From: Arvicola amphibius
Taxonomy: Eukaryota > Chordata > Mammalia > Rodentia > Cricetidae
Direction of reading: 5' to 3'
NCBI RefSeq assembly: GCF_903992535.2
Contig: NC_052058.2
Span: 121,761,413 to 121,825,412 of the forward strand
Length of the DNA stretch: 64,000 nt
The notes under the pieces are model-generated. The model did not search any database. It worked only from the letters and a program-made list of their open reading frames with translations, and had not been told where the DNA came from. Positions 44,941 through 55,202 of this stretch are shown here, piece after piece. Every line of letters begins with the position of its first letter. Positions within the stretch are counted from its first letter, which is position 1. The translations under genes and the position numbers were made by a program.

Positions 44941-45124
44941 GTCTTTTTTAAAATTTATTTATTATGTATACAGTACTCTATCTGTGTGTGTGCCTGCAGG
45001 CCAGAAGAGGGCACCAGACCTCATTACAGGTGGTTGTGAGCCACCATGTGGTTGCTGGGAATTAACTCAAGACCTTTGGAAGAGCAGGCAATGCTCTTAA
45101 CCTCTGAGCCATCTCTCCAGCCCC
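44941..45124 (-). mobile_element. B2 SINE in the E9 3' LTR, minus strand
   Basis: Reverse B2 flanked by CTCAAAGCAG at 44931-44940 and 45125-45134. Confidence 0.95.
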
Positions 45125-45287
45125 CTCAAAGCAGTTCTTTATTCATTAACCAATAAAAGCAACACATAGCTAGAATGACCTCCCACACCATTTCCCCTTT
45201 TCTGTTTAAACAAAAAGGAAGGCTTTAACTTTAACATAATAAAATTACATATAACAAAACAGATATCAAGCAAGAATCACAGTTACA

Positions 45288-45446
45288 GCTGGTGGTGGTG
45301 CACACCTTTAATCCCAGCACTCAGGAGGCACAGGCAGGTGGATCTCTGTGGGTTTGAGGCCAGCCTGGTCTGCAAGAACTAGTTCCAGGACAGGATCCAA
45401 AGCTACAGAGAAACCCTGTCTCAAAAAAAAACAAAAACAAAAAAAG
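45288..45446 (+). mobile_element. B1 SINE in E9
   Basis: GCTGGTGGTGGTGCACACC to the A-tail; duplication close to AAGAATCACAGTTACA / AAGAATTACAGTTACA either side. Confidence 0.92.
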
Positions 45447-46154
45447 AATTACAGTTACAATATTTATATCTACTTTATCTTTTATCACATCTAAGCAAAA
45501 CTATAGCTAGCTAGCTATTCTTCAACTCCATCAAAGACTCCAGAAGGATATAATATTACCTAAGTAAACAATAAGTTCATTGTAAGCAACTTCCAAAACT
45601 CTAGAGATGTCAGAGGCATCTCACTGCCTGGACAGTCACCCAAGGTTCTTCTGTACTGTTGGAGCATCCAATCTTCAGCCCACAGGCCCTTAGTTCTGTG
45701 CAGGAAATCTTAAAGACAGCTCCACCTATATTGGAAGTTTGCCAATCACTTTCTTCTGTGTCCTACAGAATGTCTGACAGACTCTTTTATGAAGCAGGAT
45801 CCCCAAAGGACCATCTTTAGGCAAGTTCAGCAGTTATTTCTCTGTGGGTTCTGCATGTCCAGTCAAGCAGTCCAGGAAAGAGCAGTTTCTTGCCAAAATG
45901 GCTAACCAACTCCATAAGGAGCCTCTTCAATGCCCATCATCCTCTTGAAATAGCTTGGTGCTGCCAGGAAGAGATGTGTCTCACTGTCATGAAAAGTCAA
46001 AATTTCTTAAAACATTTAAATGCCATATTCTGAAGGTCTCTAAAAGATATGAAGAATACTTATCTATCTGAAATATATCTCTGTACATTTAGAAAATCTA
46101 ACTAACATTACTACAAACTTGATTATTATAGATGACTATCTATTAACCTATATA

Positions 46155-46260
46155 TTTTTTATTTTCAATTTATTTATTTTAATGTATTGTGTAAATGTTT
46201 AACCTGCAGAACCTGTGCAGCATGTGTGTGCCTGGTGCCCATGGTGGATCACCACGTGGG
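46155..46260 (-). mobile_element. B3/B2-type SINE fragment, minus strand
   Basis: GTGCCTGGTGCCCATGG core with a T-rich start; flanked by ATTAACCTATAT duplications at about 46143-46154 and 46263-46274. Confidence 0.75.
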
Positions 46261-46526
46261 CAATTAACCTATATTTATTAATTATACATTACATTTAAAA
46301 TAAACTACACAATCACAATACCTTAATCAAGAGCAGAAATATACATATAACAAGATTGACCTTAAATTTATATCAATAAACCAAGATCCATACAAAGGCA
46401 AATCTCTATAGCATATCCCCCTTTAAATGTAAATAAACATTTATAGACAATATTTGGAAATATGAGAATAGTTCTATCCAAATTTCTTTCTGCTATTTAT
46501 TGAACAAAATAACTTTTGAGGAGTGT

Positions 46527-46808
46527 TCAAGGTGACCTTTCAGGAGATCTTGATCCATCAAACCACATTAGTCTGGAAGGATTCCACAGGTTCTTATCCT
46601 CTGTGGAAAGAAAAGAAGACTCTCTTTTCCAAAGCAACATATCCTTATATACAAATTTAGAAATCATCATACCTTTATAATATACATACTGGTTTATCTT
46701 AGCAGCCCATACAATGAAATGTCTCTCTGTACTTAACTCATTACAGTTGAAAAAATTTAAATATAACACAATAATATACATAATCCAGACTCTCTGTGTA
46801 TTTTTCAT
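46527..46808 (-). CDS. E9 short ORF with a hydrophobic N-terminal leader
   Basis: ATG at 46808 (minus), 93 codons, aligned with the E4 and E6 ORFs over most of its length (ELSTERHFIVWAAK and STEDKNLW segments). Polar start, Arg, then a hydrophobic run. Function unknown. Confidence 0.4.
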   Translation of the reverse strand: MKNTQRVWIMYIIVLYLNFFNCNELSTERHFIVWAAKINQYVYYKGMMISKFVYKDMLLWKRESSFLSTEDKNLWNPSRLMWFDGSRSPERSP

Positions 46809-47546
46809 TTTTACATGGCTTATCTTTCTTTACTCTTTTTAATCTATGACTATCTTACTCTGTCTCTTAAAAGACTTTACACTTTTTTAAAGCATTAACT
46901 TTATTTTATGACTCTCTATACTTTTTCTTCTCTCTTCCAAGCCTATGTACATTTATCCAGCACTGTGACTCATCTGGATTTGTCTTTATTGCATATCTGT
47001 AATTCTTCACTGTCCAAGATGGCTTTTTAAAATGTTAAGCGCCTCTTAAAACTTAAGCTACACCATTACTGTGGTATATATGGTACTTTCTGTTTGCCCA
47101 CCCCGTCTAAAACTCAAGCTGTGCCATTACTATGATATATACGGTACTTTCTGTTTGCCCGCCCAGTCCAGCATGGTGAAGCCACTTGTGCCTCTGAGAA
47201 CCATGCACACAGCCCCGTTCTCAGGCACACAACCAGTCCATGTCACCATTAAGCAAGCTGCAGCAGTCTGCTCACAAACCCCATTCAAATGCTCTGTAGC
47301 CGACTCACCTGCCTGAAAAAGTCAGAGTTTGCGCTCGCAGCACGACCCAGAAAGCCAGCATTTGAAAATGGTGTATCTTTTTTTCTGCTATGGCTGAATC
47401 AGGAAAATCTCTCTTAAAGGAGTTGTGGCAAGCCCCTGGCTAAAGAAAAAATGCGACTAAACTTTGGGGGCTTTTTGTGTCTAGAGTTCCTTTCCAAGCT
47501 TTCTCAGATTTTACATGGATTTAGCCCACCACATTGAGTGCCAATT

Positions 47547-47914
47547 TGTAGGAGGATGAGGAGGTTGTTTGTTGGTTACCAGCTGCCCAGCTAACTTAAA
47601 CCCAAAATAATCACACAGAAATTAATTAATTAATTAAATCACTGCTTGGCCCATTACTCTAACTTCTTATTGGCTAACTTTTACATATTAATTTAACCCA
47701 TTTCTATTCATCTGTGTAGTGCCACATAGCTGTGGCTTACCAGCTAAAGTTCCCAGGTGACTCCATGGCTTCTCTCGGACTCCACCCTTCTTTCTCCCAG
47801 CATGCAGCCTAACTTTCCCTGCCTAGTTCTGTTCTTCCCTGCCATAGGCTCAAATCAGTTCTTTATTCATTAACCAATAAAAGTAACATATAGACAGAAG
47901 GACCTTCCACACCA
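47547..47914 (-). repeat. E9 5' LTR (368 bp)
   Basis: Minus-strand LTR, right edge fixed by the CATAAC duplication. Confidence 0.88.
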
Positions 47915-48046
47915 CATAACCTACTAAATAAACTCTATATTCCAGCTCTCTCTGCTTGGCACATCTATCTGTCTCTGATGCAGCCTCAGACCACCAGCCA
48001 GGGGACCCACCAAGACCTCAGGTTACCAGTGTTATGAATGATAACA

Positions 48047-49484
48047 GTTGCTAATTAACTTTTACATAGTTTTATTTTAATTTTAACAGATTTCTTTTTA
48101 CCATATCTGACAAAATAAGCTTATAAATCTGAAGCTACAGAATATGACTGTTCTGCTTTGTTTTCTTCTTGTCATTGTGTCGGGGGCTCAGACTGGCAGA
48201 GTGACAGAGGAAACTTTTAAATAAGCATGGGTCTAGCAAAGGAAGAGCCATAATCCAACTCTAGAGCCAGATTTTCAACATAAAAAAAACAGCATAAAAC
48301 AGTTTTAACATTATCTATACCAAAAAGTTATCTGAATTTCTGATAACCCAAATTCAGTAACCAGAGCTCAGAGATAAATTCTGAAGCCAGGCCCGTAAAT
48401 GTGGCCACAGCAGTGATGGGTGGCAGAGACAGCGAAAATAGCCAGACCATTTCTGTCTCAGCTCCATGCTTGCAAGGAAACCTGCATAGACAAACTTTTC
48501 AACAAAACAAGCATATTCAGTATTTGCAGGTATGAGAAACCACAGCAAACATAGTTCACACCCCTTCTGACCATCTGTAATTTTTTATAAACCTTCAATT
48601 CACGTTTCCTCTCTTCATTCTTTCAGTCTCCTGCTTTCTCCCACACTTTCCAGACAACATGAAAACTCTCATCAAAGTCTTTCTTGTGGTTTCCCTCTGC
48701 AGTTTATAATATAGTATATGGCTATAATATTTTAAACAAGAATAGAAACATGCAGATACTATAGTAAAAATAACTTTAAATTTACATCACATAAATCCTG
48801 TACCAGCGTGAAACATCTGAGATTAACAGTAGTTTTTTCCACACCCTAACCAATAATAATTGCAGCCAGCCCCTCCAAATGATCACAGATGTTTATAACC
48901 CGTTGTATCTGAACGACCAAACCAGCTCTGGTAGAGGGAAGTCTGGCTTTAGTGTCACAACAAGGTCATTGCAGCTTAACACCAGCGACTGTGACTCATT
49001 GCCCTTGGCCCACAGAGCCCAGCCTTGGCCAGTTTTGGCCAGAAATCGAGGCCTGCAACATGGGAGAGGGCAGGATGACACGCAGCATGGGGAGAAAGAT
49101 TGTTAGCTTTTCCAGCCATAGCAATTAACCCCAGATTCTCTTGATCAGTGTTTGAAATCCTATTGGGGCACATCGGCCCCTACAACTGTGGCTGGCGGCC
49201 ACCCATCCATACAAGCCTGCTGCCCAGCAGCCTGGGCTTGTCCGGCAAACCTGCGGGCGTTGTCCCCTCACTACAGGCCAGGGCTGCCTCCTTTCAATGA
49301 AATGTTTAAAGTGGGTAGAGGCTGTTTGTCTCATCCCTTTTAGGAAAATATACCACTATACTTACGACCTTATCTCTAAAGTCCTGGAAGTGATCCAATA
49401 TCAAAGTCAAAGTAGTCGTGATTTGAGTCACATCAGTCTTGTAAGTCAGAAAGAGGATGCACAAAAGACAAAAACAAAACAGCA
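48047..49484 (-). other. P1 interior, 5' half
   Basis: Aligns in reverse with P2 at about 56160-58700 and is nearly identical over most of it, unlike the 3' half. It includes the 64-codon ORF (48354-48548) and the gag-position ORFs around 48893-49173. Confidence 0.75.
48354..48548 (-). CDS. Open frame shared with P2 (58206-58400)
   Basis: 64 codons in the sense of the provirus, opening at TTG rather than ATG; the first ATG is about 27 codons in. It differs from the P2 copy by two bases by eye, one changing Ala to Val. I recognise no family. It may be a pol/env remnant or simply part of a highly similar segment. Confidence 0.3.
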   Translation of the reverse strand: MLWFLIPANTEYACFVEKFVYAGFLASMELRQKWSGYFRCLCHPSLLWPHLRAWLQNLSLSSGY

Positions 49485-49489
49485 CATTG

Positions 49490-49922
49490 TGTTATGATAA
49501 AATAAAATGGTGCTGGTCCCCAAGAGGTTGCAGCAGGCAGCAGACCACGAGGAGCTGTTGTAGCCCACAAGACACAAAGGCCAGTGGGTCCCAGGGAGGG
49601 AGCCACTTGGCGAGTGAGAGACAGAAACATGGATAGGCACACCATGCAGAGAAAGTGGGTACTTATTTAGTGGGCTATGGAGGAGAAAGGGAAAGGGGGT
49701 AGGGGAGAAGGGAAAAGAACAGAAAGAGAGGCAGAGAGAGGGGGAACAGAAACATAGAGAAAGAGAGGAGGAGGAAGGGGAGAAGTGGGGAGAAGGGAGA
49801 GAGGCAGAAGCTGCCTCTTTGAAAGAGATGGAAAGGAAGGAAAAGGAAGATCCACTTGCCTCGGTGGATGGAGAAGGGAGTGGGCAGTCTTGTCTCTTAA
49901 AGGGACAGGACAGATCATTACA
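49490..49922 (-). repeat. Solo C-LTR 4 (433 bp)
   Basis: Minus-strand LTR with a GA-rich tract at about 49675-49810, flanked by CATTG (49485-49489) and CATAG (49923-49927), a 5 bp duplication with one mismatch; absent from the aligned part of P2. Confidence 0.82.
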
Positions 49923-50313
49923 CATAGAACAATACAGAGTCCTCCTGGCACCTGGAGGCAAAATTGAACCAAAAACGACAGCCTCAAGCCATTTTGCAGG
50001 TGTAACTTGCCCTTCTGTCTACAGAACTGAGACTCCAGGAACATCCCACATGTCTATCTACAGAAACCAGAGAGATCCACTCTCATACAGAAGGGTCCTG
50101 GAACCCAAATACAAAGGGCCCTGGGGACGTCTCTGCAGGTACCTGCCTGCATGTATCTTCCTGCATGTCTGCAGAGACCAACTACAGGTTCTCACAGATT
50201 CTGGGCCCACTTACAGAAGAATATCCAAACAAAAGGACATGAAAAGAAACGTGCACACAAAAAACTTAGATGCTGACTGAAGGCTCTACAGGTTGGTCCT
50301 GGTAGACTTGGGG

Positions 50314-50331
50314 ATCCTGGACGAGTCCCCA
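50314..50331 (-). promoter_or_regulatory. P1 primer binding site, proline type
   Basis: Minus-strand TGGGGACTCGTCCAGGAT, close to the gammaretroviral tRNA-Pro site TGGGGGCTCGTCCGGGAT. Confidence 0.8.
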
Positions 50332-50333
50332 AA

Positions 50334-50938
50334 TGTTATACCCACATCATGAAGTTCCCCCAAACCCAACCAGGAGACTGAGTCCCATGTGTAAAAGAAA
50401 AGAGCCTTGGGGCTGGAGAGATGGCTCAGCAGTTAAGAGCATTGCCTGCTCTTCCAAAGGTCCTGAGTTCAATTCCCAGCAACCACATGGTGGCTCACAA
50501 CCATCTGTTATGAGGTCTGGTGCCCTCTTCTGGCCTTCAGGCATACATGCAGAGAGAATATTGTATACATAATAAATAAATAAATATTAAAAAAAGAAAA
50601 GAGCCTTTATTATACACAAGTTTGCAAACTCGGACCCTCTGTGTGTCCGACGGATTAGAGTGATCAATTGGGGTTGGGTTTTTATAGAAGCAAAGGTAGG
50701 GGTGAGGGACTTCTAAGATTCTGATTGGCTGACATTTGTCTAGGGGTGTCCTGGTGAAAAGCAATGTCTGTGTTCTGGCAGGTGATCCTATCTACAGTGG
50801 TTGGAATGTTAGGAACTTTCTTTGGGTGGTCTGTTCCTGGGTGGTCTCAGTTTGTGGTCTTTCTTGGAACCAGGTATTGTCTCAGGGTAAACTACTGAGA
50901 TCAGTCATCTATTGAGCTTGTCATGGCTTGGTCCTACA
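50334..50938 (-). repeat. P1 5' LTR, interrupted by B2
   Basis: Minus-strand TGTAGGACCAAGCC to GGGTATAACA; TATAAAAACCC box at about 50677-50687 and AATAAAGGCTC at about 50605 in reverse. A B2 lies within. Confidence 0.88.
50409..50591 (+). mobile_element. B2 SINE in the P1 5' LTR
   Basis: Flanked by AAAAGAAAAGAGCCTT at about 50393-50408 and 50592-50607. Confidence 0.94.
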
Positions 50939-50975
50939 AAGGCTTGTCTCTTAAAGGGACAGGACAGACATTACA
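50939..50975 (-). repeat. C-LTR 5' end fragment
   Basis: TGTCTCTTAAAGGGACAGGA and ATTACA match the 5' end of C-LTR 4 in the same orientation; it abuts the P1 LTR. Confidence 0.65.
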
Positions 50976-51079
50976 GAGTCCCCTTCGGCTAAGGGAGCTT
51001 GTCCTTCCAGTTCTCAAAAGTGGCTGGCTACTCTGTCCTTCTTCAAGTCACTCATTGGGCACAAAATGTTGTGGGTAGC

Positions 51080-51408
51080 GTGGTGCGGGTACGTGGGTTC
51101 ATACAAGTCCATGCAATGAAGACTCAGAGGCACCTTGAGAATGAACTTAGCTTAGCAGCTGCAGGGCCCCAGCCTCCGTGGACTGAAGTAGGTTCCTTTA
51201 GCCCAGGGCATTTTTATTTTTCCCTATATTTACACTTTAGCCAGTAGATTTCTTTATCTCAAAACAACCTGAATGAAGCTTCCAAAAATACAATGCCAAA
51301 TGCAATACCAGATTCAGACGGTACTGCGGTTTTCCTGGTTGCCCCCCAACCAAGTTTTGCATAGGCTTTGTGCCCATGGGAAACTCTCAGTCAAGATTCA
51401 CACAGGGC
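51080..51408. repeat. Dispersed repeat DR2, copy 2
   Basis: Aligns with 19660-20105 without the LTR fragment found there. Confidence 0.65.
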
Positions 51409-51479
51409 AGCAGAAGGTATCTGTAACAAAGGATGGATTGGGGCTGGGTGACAACTCCGCAGCCAGGCCAGGTACAGAG

Positions 51480-51655
51480 CCCAGATCACCAGCCCAGGGA
51501 TGGCACCAACTACGATGGCCCTCCCCCTCCCCCACTGATCACTAAATGAAAATGCCTACATCTGGATGTCATGGAGGCATCTCCTCAGCTGAAGCTCCTT
51601 CCTCTGATGACTCTGGTGTGTGTCACGTTGACACACAAACCATCCAGTACTGGGG
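51480..51655 (+). repeat. Dispersed repeat DR1, copy 3 (partial)
   Basis: CCCCACTGATCACTAAATGA and CTGAAGCTCCTTCCT match the end of the copy at 16707. Confidence 0.6.
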
Positions 51656-52487
51656 GCGCACAAAGGTCTTTCTACCCACAGGTCACTAGGGAACCAGGAA
51701 TGTTAACCACACGGGGTGCTTTCTCAAGACCAGAAAACTGAAAGTGGATATTGATAAAGACCTGGTGGCCTTTTGACTATCTGTGGAGGCAAAGCTCACT
51801 CAAATGTCCCAGGACTATTACCTTAGACTCTCCCTCCCTAGAACCCATCCTTAGGGGAGACGCCACATGGACTTTGCCTGCTGACCACAATGCTGTCTCA
51901 GAGACTGCACTGGTCTCCGGCCTGTAAGCTAGAGCCCACCCTCACGGTCACGTGTCCTGTGTAAAGGAGTTTCTATGCAGCCGCTCCTTCACCTTCATTG
52001 TGCACTCTGGGATTAGAAAGATGCAAACTTTTTCCAAAATTATGCTGCATTTTAAATATGTCGACAATAAACTTCCTAGCTTCAAACTCGCTGAAATCTT
52101 GATCCAGGTTGACAGAGTCAACCTGAAATGAGTTTGAGTCTTCATTCTCACCTCTTCAGGGTCCTTCTCCCTGCCTGACACCTACAGGAACACCCCCACC
52201 CCACCCTACCCCCACAGTTAAGGTCTCAGCCAAGGGCAGTGCACAGGGCTTCTGTACCCTAAAGGTGGGTTTCATCATCCTTTGGGGTGGTGTCCAGGCC
52301 CAAAAAGAAAGGAGAAAGCAAGCTGCTTTCCGGCATTCCCCACTCTCTGCTTCCTGTGGACACAAAGGTGACCATGTGCCCCTGCTCCTGACACCATGAT
52401 TCCCCAGCAAAATGGACTGTGTTCTCATCAAACTGTGAGCCTTCCTTCCTTAAGTTGCTCTTGTTTGGTCTCTTGTTGCAGTCATTT
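51656..52487. other. Mostly unique DNA, possible LTR end near 52140
   Basis: An AATAAACTTCC signal at about 52066 and the following phrase look LTR-like, but no boundaries or duplications were found. No credible ORF. Confidence 0.35.
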
Positions 52488-52495
52488 ATTTTTTT

Positions 52496-52653
52496 GTTGT
52501 TGTTGTTTGTTTTTCGAGACAGGGTTTTTCTGTAGCTTTGGAGCCTGTCCTGGAACTAACTTTTGTAGACCAGGCTGGTCTCGAACTCACAAAGATCTGC
52601 CTGCCTCTGCCTCCCGAGCACTGGGATAAAAGGCATGCACCACCAACACCCAG
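52496..52653 (-). mobile_element. B1 SINE, minus strand
   Basis: GAGACAGGGTTTTTCTGTAG to ACCAACACCCAGC, preceded by a (TTG)n A-tail complement. Confidence 0.93.
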
Positions 52654-52689
52654 CTCTTGTTGCAATCATAAGACTATTAAGTAATACAA

Positions 52690-52897
52690 TATTTTTTTAA
52701 ATGTTATGTCGATGAGTGTTTTGCCTACATATATGTCTGTGTACCATGTGCCTGAAGAGGTCAAAAGACAGCTTCAGATGCCCAGGGAGCGAAGTCACAC
52801 AGATGGTTTTGAGATGCCTCATGGGTGCTAGGAATCAAGCCAGGGTCTCTGGAAGAGCATCCAGTGTGCTTAGCCCTGAGTCATGCCTCCAGCCCCT
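52690..52897 (-). mobile_element. B3 SINE, minus strand
   Basis: GATGAGTGTTTTGCCTACAT, GGTGCTAGGAATCAAGCCAG and CATGCCTCCAGCCCC in reverse orientation. Confidence 0.85.
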
Positions 52898-52914
52898 ATT
52901 CAGTTAGTGCTCCT

Positions 52915-53306
52915 TGGAGGAGAATTGTCTGTATTCTGTCAATCATGTTTTAAATAAACGCTGATTGGCCAGGCAGGAAGTATAGGTGGGTCAACCAGAC
53001 AGGAAGTGGAGGCAGGGCGATGAGAACAGGAGAATTCTAGGAAGGAGGAAGCCCATTCCTCCATTCCTGCCCAGACCACCAAGAAGCGAGACGTAATCTA
53101 CCTGGCTGAGAAAGGTACTGAGCCATGTGGCTAACACAGATAAGAACAATGGGTTAATATACATTATAAGAGCTAATAAGTAGCCTGAGCTAATAGGCCA
53201 ATAAGTTTATATCTAATACAGAATCTCTGTGTGATTTTCTTTGGGACTTGCCGGCTGTGGGGTACCGGGCGGCACAGAAATCCCCACAGTCGGCCCCCAC
53301 ATTACA
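52915..53306 (+). repeat. Solo mys-like LTR (392 bp), 6 bp TSD
   Basis: TGGAGGAGAATTGTCTGTAT to CCCCACATTACA, flanked by GCTCCT at 52909-52914 and 53307-53312. Closest relative in the window is the E2 3' LTR. Confidence 0.93.
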
Positions 53307-54462
53307 GCTCCTGTGGACAGGGATCCATCCCCAGTGGGCTAAGATTCAGACCACTGGGGTGGTTCCAGGAAGCAGGGTGGTCCAAAGTGGCTCCATCACC
53401 CATTGTGACCTTTATCTTCACCTCTGATGTCATCGCCATACCTGCCCATTCAGCTCACACACGTGGATCTGCTCACGATCTAGAGAGATTGTCGTTCCAC
53501 TGTTATGGGAGGCTGTGACCCTATGTGGATTAAGTCATGAGTACCCTCAGCAAGCAATGCTGACTGAGACAGGAGTTGCCATCTTTCTTCCTGAGGGTCA
53601 GATAATATCTGAGTTTTGCAGGGCATAGGTTCTCTGCTGTATATTCATTATAGATATATGTAGAGCTCTTTTGAAATATAAATGTTAGCTCATGCGTCAT
53701 ATTTATCCCACAATCTGTCATTTGTTGTTCTAGAATCATGGCAGTCTAAGGAAAATTCTGACTAGGCCAGAGATAAGTCACGCATACATGATGATATGCA
53801 TGTATACATGTGTGTGTGTATGTGTGTGTGTTATTCAACCCCTGACCCATCCCCAGCCTCTCAATGGGGACTTTAGGTCGGGGCTCTACACCTGAGTTAC
53901 ACCCCCAGCTTTGCTGTTTTAACTTGGGGACAGGTTCACTAAGTTCCCAGACTAACTAATGCTCCTCAGCTGAGGTTACAGGCCAGGAACACCACAGTAG
54001 ACTGAACCAACTTCTTTGACAAATTGTTCAATGAATAAAAGGAATATCAGTCCCCAGAGAGGCTCACCAGCAGGACCTTAAACTTTCAAAACAGTCTGTG
54101 TGTCCCTTACCATACCCCTGGCTTGGTCTATTATTATGCAAGACACAACCAAGAAGAGAAGATTCCTGAGGACAGTCACACTCACTGATCAAATGGCCTA
54201 AGCTGCGTGAACCCAGAGTTGAGGCAGGTGGAGCTGGTGTTCCTTCAGTATTCCAGAGAAGCCTTTAATAGAGACTCTGGTGGCTGCTGCCACCTAGCGG
54301 GCACATCAGTCCTTACCACAGTTCCACCCAGGGCTGTCTGTGAATTGAGAAACCAGTCATTATTTACTTTTAGCAAAGTGGGGTGTGGGGAGATGGCTAA
54401 AATTTTATTAAAAGGGGAAAATGGGTAGTTGCTACTTTTTCATGCAAAATCAAGATGACTTA
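53307..54462. other. Unique-looking intergenic DNA
   Basis: No repeat family or credible exon recognised apart from a (TG)n run at about 53806-53832. Confidence 0.4.
54287..54300 (-). promoter_or_regulatory. CTCF-type motif, minus strand
   Basis: Reverse complement CCGCTAGGTGGCAG matches the core CCASYAGRKGGCRS at 13 of 14 positions. Occupancy unknown. Confidence 0.5.
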
Positions 54463-54570
54463 ATAGTGGCTGTGGTGAAGATATGTGCCTATAATCCCAG
54501 ATCTTGGAAGGCTGAGTTCGAGGCCATCCTGGGCTACATAGCGAGACTTAGTCTCAAATAAAAATAAGCA
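54463..54570 (+). mobile_element. Old B1-related SINE
   Basis: GTGCCTATAATCCCAG, GAGTTCGAGGCCATCCTGGG and GAGACTTAGTCTCAAA are diverged B1 landmarks. Confidence 0.75.
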
Positions 54571-54790
54571 GCTTCCCTGAAACGGTCCAAGGATCGGACA
54601 GGGTGAGTTCTTGAACACAGAATTTACATTTAGCTGTCTTTGTCAGTTAGTCAGTTTTCTGCTAACCGACCCTGAAATGGGGCTTGAGGCTGGGAAATGA
54701 AAGTCTCTGGGCTCCGGCCTGTCCTTGGAAGGATTTGAGAGAGTGATTGATAAGAGTTCCTTCTCCAATTGCGTGTGCTCAGGGCTGCAT

Positions 54791-54804
54791 CCAGCAGGTG
54801 GCGC
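54791..54804 (+). promoter_or_regulatory. CTCF-type motif, plus strand
   Basis: CCAGCAGGTGGCGC matches CCASYAGRKGGCRS at all 14 positions. It lies 490 bp from the minus-strand motif at 54287, pointing away from it. Confidence 0.6.
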
Positions 54805-54861
54805 TGCAGTAACAAAAGTGGCAGGGTCACCAAAGCTGTCCTTTTCTTCCTCTGGGTTCCA

Positions 54862-54929
54862 GTGTGTGTGTGTGTGCGCGTGTGCGTGTGCGTGTGCGTG
54901 TGTCTGTCTGTCTGTCTGTCTGTCTTTCT

Positions 54930-54963
<34 letters not shown>

Positions 54964-54990
54964 CCGAGCAGCTCCTGGTATCCAGGAAGT
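54862..54990 (+). repeat. (TG)n/(CGTGTG)n/(TCTG)n compound microsatellite
   Basis: Compound simple repeat; the ORFs across it on both strands are artefacts. Confidence 0.95.
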
Positions 54991-55020
54991 AGAAGTCTCC
55001 GAGAGAGCTGCTCACGCCTA

Positions 55021-55034
55021 GCTACCACGGCAAC
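55021..55034 (+). promoter_or_regulatory. RFX X-box-like motif
   Basis: GCTACCACGGCAAC fits the X-box pattern GTNRCC(N0-3)RGYAAC with one mismatch. It sits in a locally CpG-containing stretch (54950-55090). A promoter role is inference. Confidence 0.35.
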
Positions 55035-55202
55035 GGAAAGCACAGAGATCCGCAGGCGCCGTGCCTTTCCAAAGCAAGCGCCAGCGGCTGGATTAGGTGT
55101 GTTCCCTTCTTGGGGTACCAGAACTTTAGTCAGTTACTATAGCTTCAGCCACAAGCCAGGAGAGCAGATGAAGTAGCATGCCAGGGCAGCAAAGATCATA
55201 CG

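Larger units (their letters stand above)
44609..47914 (-). mobile_element. E9: complete mys-like element with 6 bp TSD, minus strand
   Basis: LTRs at 44609-45190 (3', enlarged by a B2) and 47547-47914 (5'). Target duplication CATAAC at 44603-44608 and 47915-47920. Primer-site remnant (minus) TTGGCACTCAATGTGG and polypurine GAAAAGGGGAAA adjoin the LTRs. No gag-pol; hydrophobic-leader ORF at 46527-46808 (minus) and 3' module at about 45945-46055. Confidence 0.93.
41943..48046 (+). mobile_element. C-LTR element inside P1, plus strand, apparently lacking its 5' LTR
   Basis: P2 lacks this whole block, so it is one insertion in P1. It starts right after ATAACA with TTGGTGCTGTGAACCCAG, which resembles a phenylalanine-type primer site. 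The interior (41960-44364) has no long ORF but carries the recurring module at about 43235-43330. A purine tract AAGAAAAAGATGGGAA precedes the 3' LTR (44365-44608 continued at 47921-48046), split by E9. No 5' LTR is visible. Confidence 0.55.
44365..48046 (+). repeat. C-LTR 3 (3' LTR), split by E9
   Basis: TGTTGTAATCTGCTGG with a (TCTCTG)n/(CT)n tract at about 44478-44527; resumes at 47921 with CTACTAAATAAA and ends ...GAATGATAACA. The two halves join through the CATAAC duplication of E9. Confidence 0.8.
36226..50938 (-). mobile_element. P1: proline-primer provirus, minus strand, heavily invaded
   Basis: 5' LTR 50334-50938, primer site 50314-50331, interior, purine-rich GTGAAGGAGAAAA tract and 3' LTR 36226-36661. 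The interior aligns in reverse with P2 (55716-62116), which reveals what was inserted later: a gammaretroviral solo LTR, a B2, a B1, C-LTRs at 38460, 39144 and 49490, and a 6 kb C-LTR element (41943-48046) holding E9. The native interior is about 5 kb without gag-pol ORFs, reminiscent of VL30-type elements. Flanking tetramers AGAA and AAGG do not match. Confidence 0.75.

Noticed and set aside
54651..55043. Cys/Val- or Thr/Asp-rich ORFs near 54.9 kb
   Set aside because: Translations of a compound TG/TCTG microsatellite on both strands.
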